Origin: Candidatus Omnitrophota bacterium
GTDB lineage: Bacteria; Omnitrophota; Omnitrophia; Omnitrophales; Danuiimicrobiaceae
Reading direction: 5' to 3'
DNA length: 34,224 nucleotides
NCBI GenBank assembly: GCA_016177155.1
Contig: JACOVU010000086.1
Coordinates: 1 to 34,224, forward strand
Below are positions 1 through 7,790 of the stretch, piece after piece (position 1 is the first letter of the stretch; the number at the start of each line of letters is the position of its first letter). The notes under the pieces were generated by a model. It was not told the origin of the DNA. It did not search any database and saw nothing but the letters and a program-made list of their open reading frames with translations. The position numbers were made by a program, and so were the translations under genes.

Positions 1-324
1 ACTGAATACTTAGATCGAATTCTTTCTCTTCGGGTAGTACACAATGTAGACGAGGCGATCAAACATATTCAAAAATATGGTTCAGCCCACACGGACTCGA
101 TCATTACCAAGAATAAACAAACTGCACGCAAATTTATTTCAAAGGTGGATTCTTCTTCGGTTATGGTGAACGCTTCTACTCGATTTTCAGATGGAAACGA
201 GTACGGTTTTGGAGCTGAAATTGGAATCTCGACCGATAAAGTGCATGCGCGCGGTCCGATGGGTCTTGAAGGACTTATTTCTTACAAATACGTGGTCGAA
301 GGCACAGGACAGATTCGAACTTAA
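1..324 (+). CDS. proA: gamma-glutamyl phosphate reductase, C-terminal part (5' truncated by window)
   Basis: Frame 1 translates to [38 protein letters not shown]...[54 protein letters not shown], typical ProA C-terminus; followed by nadD. Confidence 0.93.
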   Translation, partial: TEYLDRILSLRVVHNVDEAIKHIQKYGSAHTDSIITKNKQTARKFISKVDSSSVMVNASTRFSDGNEYGFGAEIGISTDKVHARGPMGLEGLISYKYVVEGTGQIRT

Positions 325-339
325 CCTATCTCAAATCTC

Positions 340-918
340 ATGCGGATTGGAATGCTGGGCGGGACATTTGATCCGATTCACGAGGGACACCTTGCGTTGG
401 CACGGGCCGCTTTAAAAGAACTTCGGCTGGACCGTCTCATTTTTATTCCCGCCTTTCGGCATCCCCTCGAACAAAAAGATCGTAAAACCGTTGCTTCTCC
501 CGAAGCGCGACTTGAGATGGTGCGACTTGCTGTTCGAGGCGAATCTCAATTTGAGCTGTCTGATTGTGAGATCAAACGAAAGGGCATTTCCTATACGGTC
601 GATACCCTACGTGAATTTCGGAGTCTTTACCCCAAACCTCATGAACTTTATTTCCTAACGGGTGGAGATTGGGGAAAAAATCTAAGTCGGTGGAAAGATA
701 TTCGAACGATTTTTTCGCTTGCGCGTTTTGTAGTTGCTCGGCGTCCAGGGTTTGATATCTCTCCGTTGCCAAAGGAAGTCGAGTTTTTGGATTTTATACC
801 CTTAGATATTTCCTCGACTGCAATTCGTGAAAAGTTAAAAAAAGGAGCTTCGGTAAGTTCGTTAGTTCCGAAGCAAGTTTTGGAATATATGATTCAACAC
901 AAACTTTATCAAAATTAA
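340..918 (+). CDS. nadD: nicotinate-nucleotide adenylyltransferase
   Basis: MRIGMLGGTFDPIHEGHLALARAA nucleotidyltransferase motif; ISSTAIREKLKKG C-terminal motif. Confidence 0.95.
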   Translation: MRIGMLGGTFDPIHEGHLALARAALKELRLDRLIFIPAFRHPLEQKDRKTVASPEARLEMVRLAVRGESQFELSDCEIKRKGISYTVDTLREFRSLYPKPHELYFLTGGDWGKNLSRWKDIRTIFSLARFVVARRPGFDISPLPKEVEFLDFIPLDISSTAIREKLKKGASVSSLVPKQVLEYMIQHKLYQN

Positions 919-921
919 CTT

Positions 922-2154
922 ATGGCCCTCATTCCTCAACTGGTTGCTTTGGTAGTTCTCTTGATGCTTTCGGCACTCTTTTCGGGCTCGGAAGCCGCTG
1001 TCTTTTCTCTTTCTAAGATTCAAAAGAAGCGTTTGAGCACCCAGCATCCTCATACTTGGAAAACGGTTTCTTCACTTCTTGAACGTCCTCGTCGAACCTT
1101 AATTACGATTTTGATCGGCAATATGGTGGTGAATACCATGGCGACCGTACTCATTACGACGATTGCCGTTCATTGGTTAGGTCCAAGCGGTGTGTCTTGG
1201 ACGATTGTACTGTTCACATTTATTCTGGTGATTACTGGCGAGCTGACGCCTAAGATTTTTGCCGTCCGTCACAACGAACAGTTTGCCTATCTCTGCGCCG
1301 TTCCTTTGGACTGGATTGCTAAATTCTTGTTTCCCTTTAGGCGGCTCATCCGTTTTGTCACAGACTGGGTATTGAGTTTTCTGGTTCGTGAGAAACAGAG
1401 CGACGCCGATTTAGTTTCGGAATCTGAACTCAAAGCATTAGCGCGAATCGGAGAAGAAGAGGGTGTTTTGAGTTCCGACGAGGGGGAAATGATTCAGAAT
1501 TTGATTAATCTAGGCGATCGTTTCGTGCGAGAGATTATGACCCCACGGACAGACATTGTCGCTTTTGATATTGAAGAAGGGCGCGAGAGGCTGGTCAGTT
1601 TGATTCAGCGGTATCATTTCTCTTATTTCCCGGTGTATGAGAAAACGATGGATAACCTCCTTGGGGTCATTTCAACACAGGAGTTCATGCTGGATACCCA
1701 AGGTCGGTTGCGCGAGCTCGTCCAAACACCTTACTTCATTCCTGAAACCAAATTGATTGATGAACTTTTACATGAATTTCAGAAAACGGGAAGTCGCGTT
1801 GCTATTTGCGTGGACGAATATGGCGGAACGGCAGGTCTTGTCACCCTTGAAGATATTTTGGAAGAGATCTTTGGTGAATTTTATGACGAGTATACCAAGG
1901 CAGAACCCTTGGTGAAACAGATTGAAGATGCACTTTATTCCGTGAGCGGAAAGACAAATCTTCATGAAATTAGCGACACCTTAGGTGTGGCGCTTCACTC
2001 TGAGACGAGCGAAACATTAAGTGGCTGGCTTTTAGAACAATGGGGAAAGATTCCGAAGCAGAATGAAACTTTTCATTGGGAGGGAATCGATTTTACGATT
2101 AAGGAAGTGGATCGGCAGCGGATCGTAAAAGTAGAGATTCGGAAAAGACAATGA
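922..2154 (+). CDS. CNNM transmembrane / CBS-domain / CorC-HlyC-domain protein (TlyC/CorC hemolysin-like family)
   Basis: N-terminal LFSGSEAAVFSLSKI TM domain, MTPRTDIVAFD, VDEYGGTAGLVTLEDILEEIFGEFYDEY motif, C-terminal CorC_HlyC-like region. Confidence 0.93.
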   Translation: MALIPQLVALVVLLMLSALFSGSEAAVFSLSKIQKKRLSTQHPHTWKTVSSLLERPRRTLITILIGNMVVNTMATVLITTIAVHWLGPSGVSWTIVLFTFILVITGELTPKIFAVRHNEQFAYLCAVPLDWIAKFLFPFRRLIRFVTDWVLSFLVREKQSDADLVSESELKALARIGEEEGVLSSDEGEMIQNLINLGDRFVREIMTPRTDIVAFDIEEGRERLVSLIQRYHFSYFPVYEKTMDNLLGVISTQEFMLDTQGRLRELVQTPYFIPETKLIDELLHEFQKTGSRVAICVDEYGGTAGLVTLEDILEEIFGEFYDEYTKAEPLVKQIEDALYSVSGKTNLHEISDTLGVALHSETSETLSGWLLEQWGKIPKQNETFHWEGIDFTIKEVDRQRIVKVEIRKRQ

Positions 2155-2244
2155 TCCTACCACCTGCCTTTGGCCCGAAGGGCCTATTTTTAGTGAGGAT
2201 AGCTAGTAAAAATCTGCCTGCGGCAGAAAGGCAGGTGATAGGAT
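2154..2244 (+). repeat. Intergenic three-way-junction inverted-repeat element, copy A
   Basis: Left arm 2154-2171 ATCCTACCACCTGCCTTT, right arm 2227-2244 AAAGGCAGGTGATAGGAT (17/18 complementary). Internal hairpins GGCCC-GAA-GGGCC (2172-2184) and TCTGCC-TGC-GGCAGA (2213-2227). Starts on the last base of the upstream TGA and overlaps the downstream ATG (2243). Confidence 0.75.
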
Positions 2245-3187
2245 GATCCCACTTTTCTTGTTAATGATCGTTGCTTTTCTCTTGTTCGGATTCTTTGCAG
2301 GATCTGAAATGGCTTATCTTTCCTGCAACAAACTCAAATTGAGACATTTAGCCGACGAAGGAGACCCGAATGCTCAAGTGATTTTGCGTTTCCACCAAGA
2401 ACCAAAACGATTTTTGACCACGGTTCTCATAGGTACGAATTTGATGCATGTAGCGGTGGTGGGTATTGCTACCTATCTACTTGAAGAAAAACTTCATTTC
2501 ACGAATCGATGGGTGATCATTCCTGTACTGTCGCTTTTGATTATTACCTTTGCGGAAACCATTCCCAAAGATTGGTTTCGCCACAAAGCGGACGATTTTA
2601 TTTATCGATTTGCACTTATCTTAGGCTTTTTGGACCGCGTTTTGAGCAGTGTTTCAAAATGTTTAATTGCGTTAACCGATTTTCTGATTGAGACAACTGC
2701 TCCTGACATGAAACGGAGTCCTTTTGTGACACGGGAGGAATTTCGGTATGTGATTGAAGAAAGTGCAAAAGGAGGCGTGTTGCTGCCACACGAGAAACGG
2801 CTGATCGATACAATTCTCAATTTAGGTTCGGTTCGGGTTGAAGAAGTCATGATTCCTGTGTCGAAATTTCCAATGGTTGCCCTAACGGATCAGGTGGGTC
2901 GAGTGAAAGAGGTGGCGCGCCGTACGAAAACTCGAGCCGCTTTGGTTTACGAAGAAATTCCTACTCTTGTTGTAGGGATGGTTTATGTGTTTGATGTCCT
3001 CTTTGAAGAACATGAAGATCAAGGCCTTTCCCGTTGCCTTCGAGCTCCTCTTTTTATTAACGCAGACAAGAGTGTTGAAAAGGCAATTTTTCTCCTCCAA
3101 TCCAAGCATGCTTCCTACGGTGCTGTCATTAATGCACGAAGTGAAGTGGTTGGGGTTGTCAGTATTGAAAACCTCATTCAATTCTAA
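2243..3187 (+). CDS. CNNM/CBS-domain protein, paralogue of the preceding gene (shorter)
   Basis: LLFGFFAGSEMAYLSCNKLKLRHLADEG, VEEVMIPVSKFPMV CBS region, GVVSIENLIQF end. Confidence 0.9.
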   Translation: MIPLFLLMIVAFLLFGFFAGSEMAYLSCNKLKLRHLADEGDPNAQVILRFHQEPKRFLTTVLIGTNLMHVAVVGIATYLLEEKLHFTNRWVIIPVLSLLIITFAETIPKDWFRHKADDFIYRFALILGFLDRVLSSVSKCLIALTDFLIETTAPDMKRSPFVTREEFRYVIEESAKGGVLLPHEKRLIDTILNLGSVRVEEVMIPVSKFPMVALTDQVGRVKEVARRTKTRAALVYEEIPTLVVGMVYVFDVLFEEHEDQGLSRCLRAPLFINADKSVEKAIFLLQSKHASYGAVINARSEVVGVVSIENLIQF

Positions 3188-3381
3188 GTCCTTATCAAAA
3201 AATAACTTACGTTTTAATCTCTGCTCTCCAACTTTCCACAGGTTTAGCGATCTTCTCCTTAAGCAGTTCAGTTTTTAAGCCGATAATTTGAGACAGTCGA
3301 GCAAGCGATCGCAGTTGTGCCTGTTTTTATACATACCCTTATTGGGCAGGTATTCATAATTCAGCAGGGGGGGGGCTTTCC

Positions 3382-4638
3382 GTGCGGATTATTGCGATCG
3401 CAAATCAGAAGGGTGGATGCGGAAAGACAACAACGGCCATTAACTTATCGGCTGCACTTGCCTTTCTTCAGAAGAAAGTTCTGCTTATCGATTTAGATCC
3501 GCAAGGCCATGCAACGTGTGGGTTGGGAATTCGGGCGGAATTTCTCGATAAGACAAGCTATGATTTATTCCAAGACAGCCCTGCTTCAATTGCCGACCTC
3601 ATTCTTCCCGTTAATGATTATCTTTATTTAATTCCGACCTATGTGCTCCTGAGTCAAGTTGAGCAGGAATGGCGAGCATCAAGTTCGCGTCCTTATGAAC
3701 AATTAACGAATCGAATCCGTCAGCTAGACTTCTCTTACGACTACGTGGTAATCGATTGTCCGCCCAATTTAGGTCCTTTGACTTTTAACGCATTGACAGC
3801 AGCTGAGGAAGTGATCGTTCCGCTAGAACCTTCTTTTTTCTCTTTGCACGGCCTTGCCAAAATTTTTGAAACGTTAGACTCCATTCAGAAAATGCGCAGT
3901 AACAAACTTCGCATTCATGCTTTGTTGACTCGCTTTGAGAAAAGGGTCAGGCTTGCACGGGAAATTCAGGAAGAAGTCCGGAAATATTTTAAGGAACGGA
4001 TGTTTCTGACCACGATCGATGAAAATATCAGATTAAGAGAAGCGGCCGCCAGCGGGAAAAGCATTGTCGATTTTGATCGGGCCTCGCTGGGGTTTCGAAA
4101 TTACATGGGTCTTGCAATCGAAGTCATCGAGCGCGGGCTCATTTGGCAAATGGCGGGACGGGAAGCAGATGCTCTTAGATTTCAAGAGGAAATTCAGATT
4201 CAACAAAATGGGGAAGAAACCTCAGCACCATCTGATTCAACGCCTGTCGTCGAAATTCCGGTCTTGCCCCACTCATCGTTGGATGGAGGGGAAAGTGCTG
4301 ATCTTACGGATTTGCGTCCCAAGGTAGTGCTGGGCGGTGTTCTTTTTTCCTATCTCAGCCGGGAAGCAACTTCTGTTTTTGTAGCCGGGGATTTCAACCG
4401 GTGGGTAGCAGAACCTCTCCGACTCATAGATCCGACAGCAGGTCTGTGGCAGAAAATCGTATCCATAGAACCAGGAAAGTTTCATTATAAGTTTTTGGTC
4501 AATGACGTTTGGCGAAATGATTCTTCTAACCCAAGAATAGAATCAAATCCCTATGGGGGTGCTGATTCTGTTATTGTGGTGGATGGTCTTCCTATCACTC
4601 ATGAAAACCGAGAAGAAACTAAAACGGGGACTGGCTGA
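3382..4638 (+). CDS. ParA/Soj-like ATPase with C-terminal AMPK1_CBM/CBM48-like glycogen-binding (E-set) domain
   Basis: GTG start; MRIIAIANQKGGCGKTTTAINLSAAL deviant Walker A, VVIDCPPNLGPLTFNAL; C-terminal VFVAGDFNRWVAEPLRLIDPTAGLWQKIVSIEPGKFHYKFLVNDVWRNDSSNPRIESNPYGGADSVIVV matches AMPK-beta/CBM48 pattern. Confidence 0.9.
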   Translation: MRIIAIANQKGGCGKTTTAINLSAALAFLQKKVLLIDLDPQGHATCGLGIRAEFLDKTSYDLFQDSPASIADLILPVNDYLYLIPTYVLLSQVEQEWRASSSRPYEQLTNRIRQLDFSYDYVVIDCPPNLGPLTFNALTAAEEVIVPLEPSFFSLHGLAKIFETLDSIQKMRSNKLRIHALLTRFEKRVRLAREIQEEVRKYFKERMFLTTIDENIRLREAAASGKSIVDFDRASLGFRNYMGLAIEVIERGLIWQMAGREADALRFQEEIQIQQNGEETSAPSDSTPVVEIPVLPHSSLDGGESADLTDLRPKVVLGGVLFSYLSREATSVFVAGDFNRWVAEPLRLIDPTAGLWQKIVSIEPGKFHYKFLVNDVWRNDSSNPRIESNPYGGADSVIVVDGLPITHENREETKTGTG

Positions 4639-5443
4639 TTTATCTCATTTATTTGGTGAGAGGCAACGCCGGTTGGTGATCGAACCACCGGAAGAGTTTC
4701 CTTTGGAGGCCGCGCCGCCTAATTTGATTTCGACAGCGTTTTTTTCAGGTTCGCACCTTCTCACTCCACAGGAATTGTTCCAGTTTGTAGAGCCTCTTAG
4801 AAACGCATTTCACGAGGTAGTCTTATTGGCACTTTCGCCCAATCGTGATCGATATCAATTTCTGGAGCAAGCATTCCAAATTCCTCCTTGGGAAGAGATC
4901 ACTTCTCGGGCCGAGTTTTGTCTTCATTCACTTGGAGAACGTTTTGCGTTCGGTTTTGTTTCACCCACTCAGTTCCAAAAAATGATTCATCCCAAATGGA
5001 CAGATGAAATGTTGGTTGATTCAGATGGTTCGAGGAAGGGGATCGTTGTTTTTGATTCGCTCGACACTAAAATGAATTTTTCTCAGAATACGCCTGTACT
5101 GGATTTGATCGACCATTGTATTTTTATTTTGAAACCAGAAGCCAGTGAACTCATTTCTACCTATGAGCTTATGCATTTCTATTTGGCGAAGAGCCAACAC
5201 TTGAGAACTTCGATCTTGTTTGTGGGAAATGGTGCTCACGAGTTAGCCGAATATGCTTATGAGGAATTCAACGGGATTGCCTCACGCTTTTTGGGATACG
5301 ATTTGGGCTTTTTGGGTTGGCTTGAGAAAGACCAAGCACAAATCAATGCGGAACTCCTTCTGGAAGAGACAGGAAGTATTTTCCAGATGCCTCTTAAAGC
5401 CGCTTTGAAAGAGATGCTTTATCCTCCCCTTGTGAAGGTATGA
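4601..5443 (+). CDS. hypothetical protein, possibly degenerate MinD/ParA-like fold lacking Walker A
   Basis: ORF with probable internal start MKTEKKLKRGL; overlaps the ParA gene end; no P-loop; IVVFDSLD and HCIFILKPEASELISTYELMHFY resemble MinD/FlhG segments. Confidence 0.6.
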   Translation: MKTEKKLKRGLADLSHLFGERQRRLVIEPPEEFPLEAAPPNLISTAFFSGSHLLTPQELFQFVEPLRNAFHEVVLLALSPNRDRYQFLEQAFQIPPWEEITSRAEFCLHSLGERFAFGFVSPTQFQKMIHPKWTDEMLVDSDGSRKGIVVFDSLDTKMNFSQNTPVLDLIDHCIFILKPEASELISTYELMHFYLAKSQHLRTSILFVGNGAHELAEYAYEEFNGIASRFLGYDLGFLGWLEKDQAQINAELLLEETGSIFQMPLKAALKEMLYPPLVKV

Positions 5444-5967
5444 TTATCTTTGAACCGGCACGTCATGATTTAAATCGAGAAGAGTATCGCGTTCTTGCGA
5501 TTGAACTTGCTCGTAAAGTTGTTCCAGGGGGTGCTTTTCTTTCTTCCGAGGTAAAGCATCATTGCGTTTCAATCCTGATCCAAGAAGGCCGGGATTTAGT
5601 TTCCTTTGGTTTTTACCCCGGAAGAATGAGCGCAATGGACTGGAAACGTATGGAAGAAACACAAGGAGAGGGTAAAACAAACCGCATTTATATTGTGGCA
5701 CAAGATTTTGAAGAAAAGATATTCACCCAAGTATCTGAAGCACACAAAAGAACGTCTTGGTTTAAGTGGTTTTTGCTCCAGTCAAATCAAGAAACAGCCG
5801 TCAGTTTTCATCCCTATCGAAATTATCAGGAAAAGTTCGATCCATCAACTGCCAACAAAGAATATTCTGATTTTGCCGGACAACATTCTCTCCATGAGAG
5901 ACTGACAACTCCTGAGTTTGTTGCTTTATCCCGCCTGGGGATGGCGCTTCGTGCCCGCCGGTCTTAA
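5440..5967 (+). CDS. hypothetical protein, third gene of ParA-like operon
   Basis: 175 aa ORF overlapping the previous stop by 4 nt (ATGA). Confidence 0.75.
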   Translation: MIIFEPARHDLNREEYRVLAIELARKVVPGGAFLSSEVKHHCVSILIQEGRDLVSFGFYPGRMSAMDWKRMEETQGEGKTNRIYIVAQDFEEKIFTQVSEAHKRTSWFKWFLLQSNQETAVSFHPYRNYQEKFDPSTANKEYSDFAGQHSLHERLTTPEFVALSRLGMALRARRS

Positions 5968-5999
5968 AAAGACCCCCTTATATTTAATATCGAAAGGTC

Positions 6000-6028
6000 T
6001 TGCGGTATGTGCACCCCTTTTTTATAAT
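6000..6028 (+). promoter_or_regulatory. sigma70-type promoter upstream of DUF164 gene
   Basis: TTGCGG (6000-6005), 17 nt spacer, TATAAT (6023-6028). Confidence 0.6.
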
Positions 6029-6070
6029 GGCGTCCTTATGAATAGCACCGGGTTGAAGGGTTAGTTTTTC

Positions 6071-6772
6071 ATGCAGCAAGATCTCGAACTCCTGCAGGAA
6101 ATCCAAAAATGGGATAAGGAAATCTATTCTCTCCTAGAAATTTCCAAAGATATCCCGCGCACGCTTGAAGAATTGAACCGCGAAGTTGAAGTTCAAAGAA
6201 ATCTGCTCAAAAAATTTCAGGAAGAAATGAAAACCGCACAACTCAAACAAAAAGAGAAAGAAGGAGAGCTTGCAACCAAGGAACAAAATATTAAAAAACT
6301 GGATGCCCAATTATCCCAAGTAAAAACCAATAAGGAATACGCTTCCCTCCAGTCCGAGATCAATTCTCTCAAAGCAGATAATTCACTTCTTGAAGAGGAG
6401 ATCATTCTCCTCTTTGATCAAGTTGAGGAAGTTCAGAAGAAGGCGGATGAACAAAAGAAGAAAGTAGAAGTTATTGAAGCTAATTTTAAACGAAAAGAGC
6501 AGGAACTTCAAGAGCAAGTGAAAGAACTTGCGAGAAAAGTAGAAGCTTTGAAACAACAGAAGCAAGACAAGATTAAGCTCGTGAATTCGGAAATCGCCTC
6601 TCTTTATGAACAGATCGTTACCAAAAAACATGGCCTTGCGTTTGTCAAAGTGGATGGGGAAGTGTGTCCCGCCTGTCAGATCCAACTCCGTCCGCAGGTG
6701 GTTAATGAGATTAAGATGAGGGAAAAAGTGATCATCTGCGACAACTGTTCCCGAATTCTTTATTCCGACTAG
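6071..6772 (+). CDS. coiled-coil protein with C4-type zinc ribbon (DUF164/zf-RING_7 family)
   Basis: Long coiled coil followed by GEVCPACQIQLRPQVVNEIKMREKVIICDNCSRILYSD. Confidence 0.9.
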   Translation: MQQDLELLQEIQKWDKEIYSLLEISKDIPRTLEELNREVEVQRNLLKKFQEEMKTAQLKQKEKEGELATKEQNIKKLDAQLSQVKTNKEYASLQSEINSLKADNSLLEEEIILLFDQVEEVQKKADEQKKKVEVIEANFKRKEQELQEQVKELARKVEALKQQKQDKIKLVNSEIASLYEQIVTKKHGLAFVKVDGEVCPACQIQLRPQVVNEIKMREKVIICDNCSRILYSD

Positions 6773-6889
6773 CCAGCCCGATTCATTCTTTGTCACCTTA
6801 TTTCCAACCCCATATGTAGTGGTGTTTCCCGGAAGACTACCCCCCAAATAGCTGCTAGTAAATTTTTTTAATTTTTTCTATGTGGAGGC

Positions 6890-6958
6890 TTGACAACTAC
6901 TTATAGCGTTAGGTATACTTCCGCATATAAGAAAGTGGTCAAAAGTGGGAGAAAGTGG
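6890..6958 (+). promoter_or_regulatory. mraZ promoter plus MraZ-box-like repeats
   Basis: TTGACA (6890-6895), 18 nt spacer, TATACT (6914-6919), then GTGG at 6935, 6945 and 6955 (exact 10-bp period), upstream of mraZ. Confidence 0.8.
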
Positions 6959-6971
6959 AGAATAACCGCTG

Positions 6972-7421
6972 ATGTTCTACGGCCAATATGAACACGCCCT
7001 GGATGCAAAAGACCGCGTTATCATCCCGTCTAAGTTTCGAGAAATTTTCAAGGAGCACTATGCAGAGAGATTTTTCATCACCCGTGGTTTGGACCAGTGC
7101 CTTTTCGTTTTTACGGAAGAGGAATGGAAGACGCAGGAGGATCACTTCCGCAAGATGTCTTTCACGCGAGAAGATGCTCGAAAATTTAATCGGCTTTATT
7201 TTTCTGGCGCATGCGAGGTCATCTGTGACAAGCAAGGTCGGATTTTGATTCCAGCGTATTTGAAGGATTACGCAGGGATCAAGCAGGATGTTGTGATTAT
7301 CGGAGTTTCCGATCGAATTGAAATCTGGTCGAAAGAAAAATGGGCAGAATTTTTCAAAAATAATCTTGGTTCTTTTGAGTCGCTCGCAGAAAAATTAATT
7401 GAACCCAATCCAAAATCCTAG
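6972..7421 (+). CDS. mraZ: transcriptional regulator MraZ
   Basis: MFYGQYEHALDAKDRVIIPSKFRE... and DKQGRILIPAYLKDYAGI (two SpoVT/AbrB-like halves). Confidence 0.95.
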   Translation: MFYGQYEHALDAKDRVIIPSKFREIFKEHYAERFFITRGLDQCLFVFTEEEWKTQEDHFRKMSFTREDARKFNRLYFSGACEVICDKQGRILIPAYLKDYAGIKQDVVIIGVSDRIEIWSKEKWAEFFKNNLGSFESLAEKLIEPNPKS

Positions 7422-7436
7422 GTGCAAGGAGGAAAC

Positions 7437-7790
7437 ATGAACCATCGGTTGAATGGTAATGGAACAAGCAGGTTCGGCGTTGATATCGTCCGGTGTGCAG
7501 GTGATTTAAATGCGACGCGGATGGTTCAAATCAAGTCGCGCTTTAATCGCCTGATGAATCAAAACCGTCGGTTTTTCTTGATGGATATGAGCGAAGCCCG
7601 GCACGCAGATTTAGCGGGTCTCGGTATTTTAATTGATCGGCTTCAAAAGATTAGATCTCGTAAGGGTGATATTCGATTATTTAATATTAACCCAGAAGTC
7701 TCTCATATTTTAAGTTTGGTGGGCCTGAACCAGGTGATTGCTACATTTTCGAATGAAGAGGAGGCTCGCAGGAGCTTTCAGTTTGCATAA
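7437..7790 (+). CDS. STAS-domain (anti-sigma factor antagonist-like) protein
   Basis: Start MNHRLNGNG preceded by AAGGAGG; FLMDMSEARHADLAGLGILIDRLQKIRSRKGDIRLFNINPEVSHILSLVGL. Confidence 0.85.
   Translation: MNHRLNGNGTSRFGVDIVRCAGDLNATRMVQIKSRFNRLMNQNRRFFLMDMSEARHADLAGLGILIDRLQKIRSRKGDIRLFNINPEVSHILSLVGLNQVIATFSNEEEARRSFQFA

Noticed and set aside
191-415. Plus-strand ORF 74 aa
   Set aside because: Out-of-frame overlap with proA and nadD, no family signal.
6383-6847. Minus-strand 154 aa ORF
   Set aside because: Antisense to the coiled-coil gene; Phe/Leu/Asn-rich translation expected from the reverse of Lys/Glu-rich coding sequence.
6773-6889. Possible structured RNA (for example RNase P RNA) after the DUF164 gene
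   Set aside because: No conserved GAGGAAAGUC-type core or clear stem architecture could be recognised.
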